From an uncultured Lacinutrix sp. (lineage in GTDB: Bacteria > Bacteroidota > Bacteroidia > Flavobacteriales > Flavobacteriaceae): a DNA stretch of 64,000 nt. The notes under the pieces are model-generated. The model was not told the DNA's origin. It ran no database searches and saw only the letters and a list, made by a program, of their open reading frames with translations. This document shows positions 26,126-34,730 of this stretch, piece after piece. Location: assembly GCF_947500605.1 (NCBI RefSeq), contig NZ_CANMSJ010000009.1, positions 62,001 through 126,000 on the forward strand, in the 5' to 3' direction. Numbering within the stretch: the first letter of the stretch is position 1; each line of letters starts with the position of its first letter. The position numbers were made by a program, and so were the translations under genes.

Positions 26126-26827
26126 TTAAACATTGTAACAATACTTGTATAATTCTTTAAAATGTTCTTTCATTTTTTTCTTTGCTAACTGTGGATTTTT
26201 ATCTTCAATTGCTTTAAAAATAGCATTATGCTCTTCTATACCTACTTCAGCATTACTTGTATCGCAAACATGGTACTTTGCAAAATTTGTTATAATCTCT
26301 GGAGTAATAATTAACATGAATGTATTCATACTACTATTACCACTTGCTTTTGCAATAGCAAGGTGAAATAATAAATCTTCTTGTACTGCATCCTCACCAT
26401 TTCTCACTTTTTTAGAAAAAGCTTCTAAGGCCACTTTCATTTCTACAAGATCATCTTCTGTTCTTCTTAATGCAGCTAATCTTACTGTTTTTAGTTCAAG
26501 AAGAATTCTTGTTTCAACTAAAGATTTAAAATCTGGAGCTTCTAAACGAAGAATATCTTCGATCATACCATTCATGGCAATTACGCCTATATTAGCAACA
26601 AAAGTTCCACTCTGCGGAATAGACTCAAGTAAACCATAAAACTCTAATTTTTGAATTGCCTCTCTAACATTACCTCTTGAAACACTAAATCTTTCGGATA
26701 GCATACGTTCAGAAGGTAGTTTATCTCCAGGCTCAAGATTCTTTAAATTAATTAAATCTCTTATGCTAGCGATAATGTGTTTTTGCACATCAAAATTTTC
26801 AGTTTTAGTTAGTATGTCTAATTTCAT
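26126..26827 (-). CDS. GntR/FCD regulator, AusR-like
   Basis: A 233-residue FadR-type regulator. The winged HTH spans about 12-78 (LEPGDKLPSERMLSERFSVSRGNVREAIQKLEFYGLLESIPQSGTFVAN), and the FCD ligand domain about 95-230, with the metal-binding D/H pattern (HLAIAKASGN, EEHNAIFKAI). In Zobellia galactanivorans a GntR/FCD protein, AusR, represses the alginate operons. Position and family make this the likely orthologue. TGGTNNACCA palindromes at its own promoter and at three alginate promoters are the expected operators for a FadR-type protein. Confidence 0.88.
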   Translation of the reverse strand: MKLDILTKTENFDVQKHIIASIRDLINLKNLEPGDKLPSERMLSERFSVSRGNVREAIQKLEFYGLLESIPQSGTFVANIGVIAMNGMIEDILRLEAPDFKSLVETRILLELKTVRLAALRRTEDDLVEMKVALEAFSKKVRNGEDAVQEDLLFHLAIAKASGNSSMNTFMLIITPEIITNFAKYHVCDTSNAEVGIEEHNAIFKAIEDKNPQLAKKKMKEHFKELYKYCYNV

Positions 26828-26839
26828 AAACTCAATAAT

Positions 26840-26849
26840 TGGTTAACCA
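26840..26849. promoter_or_regulatory. TGGTTAACCA operator upstream of the GntR gene
   Basis: A perfect palindrome TGGTTAACCA ending 13 bases from the regulator ATG, suggesting autoregulation. A one-mismatch copy (TGCTAGACCA) lies at 26930-26939. It is single here, unlike the tandem sites at the PUL promoters. Confidence 0.65.
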
Positions 26850-27171
26850 GTTCCTAATGCTAAATTAGGGTATATCTGTTAAAAAACATTGTACTATATT
26901 ATATTTTTTACTAAAATTTACTGATCTAATGCTAGACCAGTAAAACTCAGTTTTGCACACATTATCAAGACTAATCAAATTACAGTTAACGTGTTACTAT
27001 TAATCAACAACATTTCTTTTAGAATAAACTTGAAGAATCTTCTTCTTTATTTTATAAACATTGAAAACTATCTAGAATTAAACTCAACTATTAAGATTTG
27101 CCGACCTATAATATATTAGGTCGGACAAAACCTCAATAAGACTAATTCAAATAGTAATTCATTTATTAATA
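26850..27171. other. Spacer between GntR gene and susD1
   Basis: No coding frame is supported. It holds the degenerate TGCTAGACCA and, near the susD1 end, a perfect hairpin CCGACCTA-N8-TAGGTCGG (27101-27124), 48 bases beyond the susD1 stop. The hairpin lacks a good U-tract on either strand, so it is a weak terminator candidate or an mRNA-end stabiliser. Confidence 0.5.
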
Positions 27172-28731
27172 TTAGTAACCAGGATTGTTAGGCAATAAAT
27201 TAGGGTTTCTTGCTAACTCATCTGCTGGTAAAGGCATTAAATAATCGTTTGGAGAAAAATCTGGCTTAACACCTTCTAATCCTGAAGCTCCAAATGCAGT
27301 TGCTCCTAATTGTCTTCTAACAATATCGTACCATCTTTTCCCTTCAAAAGCCAACTCTAATCTACGCTCTTCAAGTACATCATTAGCTGTAACTGTACCT
27401 GTATGGTCTGCAGGTTCTGCACTACCAGTAACTGTTACTTCTACTCCTGAACTTAATGTAGTACCTCCCATTCTTGCTCTAGACCTCACTTCGTTTAAGT
27501 AAGTTCTTGCAAATTCTGGTTCGTTTATTTCTACTGCAGCTTCTGCTGCAATTAATAACACCTCTGCGTAACGCATCATAGAATAATTATGACTTGTTGC
27601 TCTGGCATTTCCACGAGCAAAAGCTCCAGGGAAACGTGTATACTTTGCAATATAAGGTCTGTTTTTAGCAAATTGGTGACCACTTACTGTGAAGTTAGTG
27701 TAAAGTTCTAAATTACCATTAATAGATGCTCCGTCGTCTAAACTAACTGCTCTTCTGTAATCTTGTGCATTCCAAGTAGTATATACTTCTAAAGAAGGAA
27801 CTGCTACAGACCAACCTCCACCTGAATTTCTATCGTCACCTCTAATACCCGTCATTGGTGCTATTTGATCATAAGCATTATCAGGAGCTTCAAAATTATT
27901 ATAATCTAATGCAAAAATTGGTTCTATTGAACTATCTATAACATCAGCATTAAATAAATTTTGAAAATCTGGATCTAAATCTAAATTATAAACTCCTTTA
28001 TTAAGAATAACATCTTGTGCTTCGTCAAAAGCTTTTTGAAAATTTGCTGTATCATTTGTTCCAGCCATTGTTAAGTACACTAAAGCTAAATAAGAACTCG
28101 CTGCTGCTTTAGAAGGTATTGCTCTAGATGCTTGTGTATTTGGCAACCAAGTTTTAGCAAACTGTAAATCTGCAATAATATTCTCATATACTTGTTCTGC
28201 AGATGTTTTACCAATAGTACCCATTTGAGCAGTATTATCTGGTGTTAACGCTTCACTAATATATGGTATATCTCCAAATTGTCTTACTAAATGGAAATAG
28301 TAAAATGCTCTTGCAAAATAAGCTTGTGCAGTAACTGGATTTTTAGCTTCAGCAGGTACATTTACAGATTCTGCTCCTTTAATAGCCTGATTTGCTGCTG
28401 CAATTCCTTGATATGTTTTTAACCAAAACTCACTAATCATTCCATTGTTAGCAAGAGTTGTTAACTCATTGTTTTCAACTCTTCTTGTCTCGTTAGATGC
28501 AAGATCAACCATATCTGAACGTAGCATTAATGCTACCGATAGTTTTCTTCCCCAAAACTTCTCATTAATTGCATGTGTAAGAGAACCGTTTACTGCTGTT
28601 TGGATATTGTCTGTTGTTTGAAAAAAGTCATCAGGAGATGCTAATAATCCTACTGGATCTTCTTCTAAATCTGAACAACTTACTATTCCTAGACTTACAA
28701 ATAGTAAGAATAAATATTTATATGCTTTCAT
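27172..28731 (-). CDS. SusD/RagB-type glycan-binding lipoprotein (pair 1)
   Basis: A 519-residue SusD family protein (lipobox VSCS, C19) with the N-terminal TPR-like helices (AYFARAFYYFHLVRQFGDIPYI) and the C-terminal SusD_RagB domain (YAEVLLIAAEAAVEINEPEFARTYLNEVRSRARMGG; ERRLELAFEGKRWYDIVRR; ending LPNNPGY). It caps the TonB-dependent SusC1 transporter encoded 24 bases upstream and binds alginate oligosaccharides at the cell surface (inferred from the locus). Confidence 0.93.
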   Translation of the reverse strand: MKAYKYLFLLFVSLGIVSCSDLEEDPVGLLASPDDFFQTTDNIQTAVNGSLTHAINEKFWGRKLSVALMLRSDMVDLASNETRRVENNELTTLANNGMISEFWLKTYQGIAAANQAIKGAESVNVPAEAKNPVTAQAYFARAFYYFHLVRQFGDIPYISEALTPDNTAQMGTIGKTSAEQVYENIIADLQFAKTWLPNTQASRAIPSKAAASSYLALVYLTMAGTNDTANFQKAFDEAQDVILNKGVYNLDLDPDFQNLFNADVIDSSIEPIFALDYNNFEAPDNAYDQIAPMTGIRGDDRNSGGGWSVAVPSLEVYTTWNAQDYRRAVSLDDGASINGNLELYTNFTVSGHQFAKNRPYIAKYTRFPGAFARGNARATSHNYSMMRYAEVLLIAAEAAVEINEPEFARTYLNEVRSRARMGGTTLSSGVEVTVTGSAEPADHTGTVTANDVLEERRLELAFEGKRWYDIVRRQLGATAFGASGLEGVKPDFSPNDYLMPLPADELARNPNLLPNNPGY

Positions 28732-28755
28732 AATTTCTATTTTTTAATTGTTTTA

Positions 28756-31700
28756 TTAAAATTTCACATTAAGACTTAAGTTCACTGACTTTACTGTTGG
28801 ATAATTTCCAAAATCGAAGCCTTGAACCGTATTTGCCGATGTATTATTACTTCCACTAGCTCCGAAGTAATTTACTTCTGGATCTAAACCTGAATAATCT
28901 GTAATCGTTAATAAGTTCTGTGCACTTAAAGTAATCCTTAAATTATCTAGCCCTATTTTTTCTACAACATCACTTGGAAGATTATATCCTATAGCAATAT
29001 TTTTTAATCTTATATAACTTCCATCTTCAACAAAACGAGATGAAATTTCTCTATTACTATTGTTTCCTACACGAGGAGAATTAGTATTCGTATTTGTAGG
29101 TGTCCAAGCAGAGTTGTAATAATCTCTAGTTGTATTTGCATCGCCATTGTTTAACTGCACATCTGTTAAGTTAAAGATATCTCCACCTTGAGAACCTTGA
29201 AAAAAGATACTTAAATCGAAATTTTTATAACTAAAGTTGTTTGTAATTCCAAAAGTATAATCTGGATTCGGGTTACCAATCGCTTTTCTATCATCATCTG
29301 TAATACTACCATTATCATCTATATCTCTAAATAATGGATCTCCTGCTACACCATTTGCTAAAGTTGCAGTACCTGCTGGTACAGCTCCTCCTTGATAAAC
29401 ACCTGCGTATTCATATCCCCAGAAAAGACCAACTTCTTCACCAACTCTTAGAATATAGTTATCATCAACACTAAAATAACTCGGCGCAGCATCACCAAAT
29501 AAATCGGCATCGTTTATTAAACTTACTACTTCATTTTTATTTTTAGAAAAGTTAAAATCTGTAGTCCAGCTAAAGTTATCATTAGTAATATTTCTAGTAT
29601 TTAAAGACACTTCGAAACCTCTGTTATTAATCTCACCTAAATTAGTTAAGATAGCATCGTTTAAGAAACCAAAGTATTCTGGTATTCCGTTATTACCTAA
29701 AATTAAATCTTTAGTATCAATATTATAGTAATCTAGAGAAAGTGTGATTCTATTATCTAACAATCCTAAATCAACTCCAAAATTCGCTTGGTAAGAGGAT
29801 TCCCATTTTAAATCTGGGTTAGCAGGCTGCTCTGGAGAAATAGCAAACGTAGTTTCGCCATTACTAGAAGCATATATACTTGAAAATCTAGCTAAAGATT
29901 GGTATGGGCTAATAGATGGGTTACCAGTAACACCATAACTTGCTCTTAATTTTAAATTAGATATTGTTTCGCTATCTGCTAAAAAGTCTTCGTTAGACAT
30001 TTTCCACCCTATAGCTCCAGAAGGGAAAATTGCATATTTATTATTAGCTGCAAAATTTGATGCTCCATCTCTTCTTACTGTAGCAGTAATTAAGTATTTA
30101 TCATCATAATCGTAATTTACTCTACCAAACTGAGATTGAATCTCTGTAACATTTAAATAAGAATCAGGCTGTAAAAGACCAGAAGCTGTACCTAAAGCAT
30201 GGTATGAAAAAGCATCTGAAATAAAACCTGTTCCAGCTGCAGCAAATACATCTGTTTTTGTTTTTTGATAAGAGTAACCTGCTAATAATGTTAAATCACC
30301 TTTTCCTATTTCCTTGTTGTAGGTTAAGTAATTTTCACTTAAAATATTTGTTCTTTGTGAGTTTGTAACTCTAGCTCTACCACCTACACCTCCTGCAGTA
30401 ATTTGCAGAGTTGAAGGTTGGTAAACTCCTCTTGTATCATTCTCTGTACTTAAACCAAATGTTGTTTTAAACGCAAGACCTTCTAAAAGCTCATAATTAG
30501 CATAAAAGTTTGCTCTAAAATTATCTGTAACTGTCTCATCTACTCTTTGAGATGCAACAGCATAAGGGTTATCTACCTCATCACCAACAGCATCATTTGT
30601 TGTAAATGATCCATCTGCATTATAAACACCTTTATCTGGAGCAAAACGCATAGCTAGAGAAATAACATCATCTCCACCAACAGTAACCGACCCATCAGAC
30701 TGTGTAGCAACACCATCTTTAGAACCTCTGCTTCCAAAAAGGTTAAGTCCTAATTTTAATTTATCTGATACTTGTGCATCTATATTAGATAGAAATGTTG
30801 TTCTCTCAAAACCTGAATTAATTAAAATACCATCTTGCTTAAAGTAGTTACCAGAAGCATAAAAATTTATTTTCTCTGAACCTCCAGAAAATGATAATTG
30901 ATGATTTACAGTACTACCTGAAGTATAGATTAAGTCTTGCCAATCTGTATTAGCATTACCTTGAGTATAAATAGCTGGTGTCTCACCAGATGTAATAGCA
31001 ATGTTATTATTAACATCTTGTTGGTAAGCTGCAAACTCGTCTGCGTTTAATAAATCTAATCTATTTGCAGTATTTTGAATAGCGTAAGTAGTATTTAATT
31101 CTATACTTAGCTTACCACTCTTTCCTTTTTTTGTTGTTACTAAAACAACACCGTTAGAACCTCTAGAACCGTATATTGCAGTTGCAGAAGCATCTTTTAA
31201 CACCTCTAAAGATTTAATATCGTTTGCTTGAGGCATGCTTGCTCCAACAAAACCATCCACTACAATTAGCGGAGAACTATTAGCACTAATAGAAGTATTA
31301 CCTCTAATCTTAATATTTATAGGAGCTCCTGGCTCACCACCATTGTTAGATTGCACAACTACACCAGCTGCTCTACCTTGAAGCGCTTGTGCTGCATCTA
31401 AAACAGGAAAAGCATTTAATTCATCGGCAGTAACCGAAGAAACAGCTCCTGTAATATCACTTTTCTTACGACTACCATAACCAACAACTACAACCTCTTC
31501 TAGTTTGTTAGTATCTTCTTCTAAAGAAGTATCAATTGTCGTTTTATTAGTTACTTTAATAGATTTAGTTACAAATCCTACAAAAGAAAATTGAAGTAAA
31601 TCTCCTTCTTTTGCACTTATTTGATAGTTACCATCAAAATCTGTACTTGTACCATTACTTGTACCTGATACTAATACATTAACACCTGGAAGTCCCATGT

Positions 31701-31809
31701 TGTCTAATGATGAAACCACTTTTCCTTTTATGGTTAAATTTTCTTGCGCAAAAGCAGAAATACACATAAAAAGTACTGCAAATAATGCCGACTTAGCTTT
31801 TAAATTCAT
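28756..31809 (-). CDS. SusC/RagA-type TonB-dependent transporter (pair 1)
   Basis: A 1017-residue outer-membrane transporter. Signal peptide 1-21 (ending SAFAQ), CarboxypepD_reg domain about 25-95, plug domain about 105-225 (ITGAVSSVTADELNAFPVLDAAQALQGRAAGVVVQSNNGGEPG; LVVDGFVG; SVLKDASATAIYGSRGSNGVVLVTTKKG-like), then a 22-strand barrel ending in SLNVKF. TonB energises uptake of alginate oligomers. It heads a two-gene operon with susD1. The promoter region carries tandem TGGTNNACCA sites. Its first 85 residues are nearly identical to those of SusC2. Confidence 0.93.
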   Translation of the reverse strand: MNLKAKSALFAVLFMCISAFAQENLTIKGKVVSSLDNMGLPGVNVLVSGTSNGTSTDFDGNYQISAKEGDLLQFSFVGFVTKSIKVTNKTTIDTSLEEDTNKLEEVVVVGYGSRKKSDITGAVSSVTADELNAFPVLDAAQALQGRAAGVVVQSNNGGEPGAPINIKIRGNTSISANSSPLIVVDGFVGASMPQANDIKSLEVLKDASATAIYGSRGSNGVVLVTTKKGKSGKLSIELNTTYAIQNTANRLDLLNADEFAAYQQDVNNNIAITSGETPAIYTQGNANTDWQDLIYTSGSTVNHQLSFSGGSEKINFYASGNYFKQDGILINSGFERTTFLSNIDAQVSDKLKLGLNLFGSRGSKDGVATQSDGSVTVGGDDVISLAMRFAPDKGVYNADGSFTTNDAVGDEVDNPYAVASQRVDETVTDNFRANFYANYELLEGLAFKTTFGLSTENDTRGVYQPSTLQITAGGVGGRARVTNSQRTNILSENYLTYNKEIGKGDLTLLAGYSYQKTKTDVFAAAGTGFISDAFSYHALGTASGLLQPDSYLNVTEIQSQFGRVNYDYDDKYLITATVRRDGASNFAANNKYAIFPSGAIGWKMSNEDFLADSETISNLKLRASYGVTGNPSISPYQSLARFSSIYASSNGETTFAISPEQPANPDLKWESSYQANFGVDLGLLDNRITLSLDYYNIDTKDLILGNNGIPEYFGFLNDAILTNLGEINNRGFEVSLNTRNITNDNFSWTTDFNFSKNKNEVVSLINDADLFGDAAPSYFSVDDNYILRVGEEVGLFWGYEYAGVYQGGAVPAGTATLANGVAGDPLFRDIDDNGSITDDDRKAIGNPNPDYTFGITNNFSYKNFDLSIFFQGSQGGDIFNLTDVQLNNGDANTTRDYYNSAWTPTNTNTNSPRVGNNSNREISSRFVEDGSYIRLKNIAIGYNLPSDVVEKIGLDNLRITLSAQNLLTITDYSGLDPEVNYFGASGSNNTSANTVQGFDFGNYPTVKSVNLSLNVKF

Positions 31810-31901
31810 AATTAATTTTTAATTTTAAGTTAGTTAATATTATTATTTACTTAAAAACATAATCATACAGAAGTTGTAAATAGTTTATTACTTTTGCCGT
31901 G

Positions 31902-31980
31902 TTATGTTTTTAAACATAATTACTTCCCTCCAAAGAAGTATTTTTCTAAAAAGGATAGGTGTGCACCTGTCCTTTTTTTT
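31902..31980 (+). ncRNA. Candidate antisense RNA or leader structure of susC1
   Basis: Three hairpins in a row: TTATGTTT-TT-AAACATAA (31902-31919), TACTTC-N8-GAAGTA (31921-31940) and AAAGGATAGGT-GTGC-ACCTGTCCTTT (within 31948-31977), ending on the plus strand in a T9 tract. A -7 match TACTTTTG lies at 31889-31896, placing a plus-strand start near 31903. No good -33 is present. Read on the minus strand, the same hairpins form the susC1 leader. Bacteroides PULs are known to use cis-antisense RNAs at susC leaders. Confidence 0.35.
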
Positions 31981-32004
31981 GTCCAAATCAATGTGTAAAA
32001 AATA

Positions 32005-32068
32005 ATTGGTTTACCAGATTGGTTTACCAAATATAAACAAATTTTTATCTTATACAACGTTTTCGTAA
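32005..32068 (-). promoter_or_regulatory. susC1 promoter with tandem operators
   Basis: Two TGGTTTACCA palindromes at 32007-32016 and 32020-32029, 13 bases apart. On the minus strand the -7 box TATATTTG (32028-32035) overlaps the second. After a 19-base spacer the -33 position reads GTTG (32055-32058), inside TACAACGTTTTCGTAA (32053-32068). The same layout occurs at susC2. A repressor bound here would block both the -7 box and the start site. Confidence 0.75.
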
Positions 32069-32128
32069 TAAAAAGTTAAATATTGTTAATTATTTATTAG
32101 AAAAATAAAACAAAAGTTCATAAATAGA

Positions 32129-32155
32129 TAAAGCCCTATTTTATAGGGCTTTATC
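32129..32155 (-). terminator. Terminator downstream of the PL7 gene
   Basis: A near-perfect palindrome ATAAAGCCCTA-N5-TAGGGCTTTAT, 56 bases beyond the PL7 stop. It separates the susC2-to-PL7 operon from the susC1 promoter. Confidence 0.8.
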
Positions 32156-32210
32156 TTATTAGTAATTATTAAGTACAAAAAAAATATATTAGTATAAGAA
32201 TCTCTACATA

Positions 32211-33134
32211 CTAATGTTTAACTTCTAAATCATAGTATCTCACTTTAGCATAAGCACCCTCATCTCTTGATTGAAAATAGTTACCTGCTTTAAAGTAATT
32301 TTCAAAAATCCCCCATTTTCTCATATGAATGTTCTCATATACTTTAAATTCATTTTTATTTAAAGCGATTACCATTTTACCATCAGAAACTTTAACTTCT
32401 AGTATAAACTTTTTAAAACCAACTTCTTGCTCAAAATTAAAACCTTCATCGTCTCCCCAAGCATCTTTATGTAGCATTTCTTCAGGAGTTGCATTTAAAT
32501 TTTTTAGCACTTTTGTTTTTACTCTAATTTTACCTTTATCCCAATATATTTTTAATATTGGAGGTGCATTATTATCTTTTTGACCTATTAAATCTCTCTG
32601 CTCATCTGAAAGTCTTCCATGAATTTGCATTACAATTACTCTATGGTATTTACCATCGGCATCTTTAGTAACATCTTCCATGGCTAACTTACCTTTCATA
32701 TATGCACCTTCTTTAAAAGTCCAATTAACATTATTATCTCCAGGCACCATTTGCTCTCTTAACTCGGATCTCGAGTATTTGGTATTAGCAGTCGTTGCTT
32801 TACTAGGATAAGAATAAAACACTAATGCACCCTTTGTAGAATCGTTATACATGTATGGTTTAATCTCTTCATTTGTCGCATAATTAGTAACAACTTCTTT
32901 TCCTTTAAAACTTTTTGCTTTACCATTTTCTCCTTCAGGAATAGTAAGAGACCAATGTGTTAAATCTATTTCAGGAAGCTTAAATTTCTTTTTTCTTTTC
33001 TTCTTTTTTTTAGACTCTACTTTAACTTCCGATTCAGAGACACTTCCTTTTTGCGTTTGGCAAGATGCATTTAGTGCAATAAATACCATTAACACAATAC
33101 TTAATATTTGCTTATTCAAGTGTTTCAACATCAT
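32211..33134 (-). CDS. PL7 alginate lyase lipoprotein
   Basis: A 307-residue lipoprotein (lipobox NASC, C25) with a Lys/Arg-rich linker at 42-50 (KKKKKRKKK) and an alginate_lyase2 (PL7) beta-jelly-roll. All three family motifs are present: RSELRE at 122-127, QIH at 170-172 and YFKAGNYFQ at 280-288. QIH-type PL7 enzymes usually act on guluronate-containing blocks. It is probably a surface endolyase that starts alginate breakdown. It is the last gene of the susC2 operon. Confidence 0.93.
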   Translation of the reverse strand: MMLKHLNKQILSIVLMVFIALNASCQTQKGSVSESEVKVESKKKKKRKKKFKLPEIDLTHWSLTIPEGENGKAKSFKGKEVVTNYATNEEIKPYMYNDSTKGALVFYSYPSKATTANTKYSRSELREQMVPGDNNVNWTFKEGAYMKGKLAMEDVTKDADGKYHRVIVMQIHGRLSDEQRDLIGQKDNNAPPILKIYWDKGKIRVKTKVLKNLNATPEEMLHKDAWGDDEGFNFEQEVGFKKFILEVKVSDGKMVIALNKNEFKVYENIHMRKWGIFENYFKAGNYFQSRDEGAYAKVRYYDLEVKH

Positions 33135-33179
33135 TATAATTTAGTTCGTTATGCTTTTATTAATAGTATAGAAATTATA

Positions 33180-34709
33180 TTATAGAGTCGTTATAACTAT
33201 ATCAGTTAAGAACACCTCATTACTACTATCAACTGTATTAGTAGGTATAAAATAGAAGATAACAAATTTTTGATCTGTTGATACTAGAATATCATTTGTA
33301 TTCTCATCTACTCTACTTGTAGGGAAGCTAAAAGTAGCATCTGCCGTAAAATTAAATGTTGATTGTTGCCAACCATCTACAGCATTTGAAATCACTTGTT
33401 GACTAGATAATGTTAATGAAGGTAAATCATTATCACTAGATGGCTCACCTGATAAAATATAAAATGTTCCCTCTACATCTCCTACAGGAGTTAATTCGCT
33501 TTTTAGAAATGCTGAAATTGAATATTCAACTCCTGTTTCAACTTCAAACGCTTGATAAGCTCTTTCTCCCGAACTATCAAACTTAAGAGATCTACCCGAA
33601 GTACCACCAGCAGACATTGCATCTGTACCAGAAGAACTAGGCTTATCTGTTGTTCCACTACCTCCATTATTGGCAGGTGATGAAACCCAAGCCTCTAAAT
33701 CATCGTTTCTCCAAAAATTAAATGGTGTATCTGTACCATTATTAAAAGTATTATCTGGATCGACTGTCCAAGCATCAACTAGGTCATTATTATTATTTTC
33801 TGAAGTAGGATAAGATTCCATATCTGCATTTTGCAAGACAGCATTAAATGTTGCTTGAATTCCTCCTACAGGCACTTGCTGTGTGATACTATTAGAAACA
33901 CCTGCCGCATTTGTAGTTGTTAATGTAACATCGTATGTTCCATCGACTGCATAAGTATGTGTAGGATTGATATCTGTAGAAGTATTACCATCTCCAAAGT
34001 CCCAACTATATGATACCGCTAAAATAGAAGCATCTGTAAAGTTAACCATCAAGTTAGAAGTAGTAAAAGTAAAGTTAGGTATTGTGGACAAAACTAATCC
34101 TTCAATATTTTCGCTAACAGAAATCTCAACACCTAAAAAATTAATTGCAGTAAGTGTTGCAACATAAGTATCTTCTGTTAAATAAACATGAACAGGACTA
34201 AAATTAGGATCTTGAATTGTATCCTCAAAATTCCACTCTAAAGTTTCTCCATTACCAAAATCCCAAACTAAATCTCTCACTCCAGTACTTAAGTTTTCAA
34301 AAGTTACTTGAGTATCAACAGAGGTGTGATTAAAACTAACAAAAATTGGAGAAACATCTTCTGATGCTTCAGCAACTAAACCATCAGAACTTGTTGTAGT
34401 TAATGTTACATTATATAATCCTCCTGTGGTATAGGTATGATTAGGGTTTTCTTCGGTTGAAGTATTACCATCTCCAAAATCCCACAAATAAGAAACAGCA
34501 TCTGTAGAATAGCTTCTAAACACTATCCCTAAACTATCGTCTGGATTAGTACTCGTTGTAAATAGTGTATTTGGCTGTATATCGTTTACATTTCCTGTAG
34601 GTGGAACAAATTCCTCGTAACCTGTGTCATAACATGAGAAAAGTCCAAAAAACACTAAAGAAATAGCGAAAATACTTTTACTGAATTTTTTAATTAATTT
34701 AAAAATCAT
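33180..34709 (-). CDS. PKD-domain surface glycan-binding lipoprotein
   Basis: A 509-residue lipoprotein (LFSC, C26). Three or more PKD-type beta-sandwiches lie at about 45-285, recognised by repeats of YLWDFGDGNTSTEENPNHTY, LVWDFGNGE and YSWDFGDGNTSTDINPTHTY. The C-terminal region (about 290-509) has the jelly-roll-like pattern (SSGERAYQAFEVETGVEYSISAFLKSE) also seen in the next gene upstream. Such proteins follow susD in alginate PULs and act as SusE/F-like surface binders. No catalytic motif is visible. Confidence 0.85.
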   Translation of the reverse strand: MIFKLIKKFSKSIFAISLVFFGLFSCYDTGYEEFVPPTGNVNDIQPNTLFTTSTNPDDSLGIVFRSYSTDAVSYLWDFGDGNTSTEENPNHTYTTGGLYNVTLTTTSSDGLVAEASEDVSPIFVSFNHTSVDTQVTFENLSTGVRDLVWDFGNGETLEWNFEDTIQDPNFSPVHVYLTEDTYVATLTAINFLGVEISVSENIEGLVLSTIPNFTFTTSNLMVNFTDASILAVSYSWDFGDGNTSTDINPTHTYAVDGTYDVTLTTTNAAGVSNSITQQVPVGGIQATFNAVLQNADMESYPTSENNNNDLVDAWTVDPDNTFNNGTDTPFNFWRNDDLEAWVSSPANNGGSGTTDKPSSSGTDAMSAGGTSGRSLKFDSSGERAYQAFEVETGVEYSISAFLKSELTPVGDVEGTFYILSGEPSSDNDLPSLTLSSQQVISNAVDGWQQSTFNFTADATFSFPTSRVDENTNDILVSTDQKFVIFYFIPTNTVDSSNEVFLTDIVITTL

Positions 34710-34730
34710 AATATTAAATTTTAGAATTTT

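Noticed and set aside
27101-27124. Strong terminator after susD1
   Set aside because: The stem is perfect but neither strand has a U-tract, so it is kept only as a weak candidate in the spacer entry.
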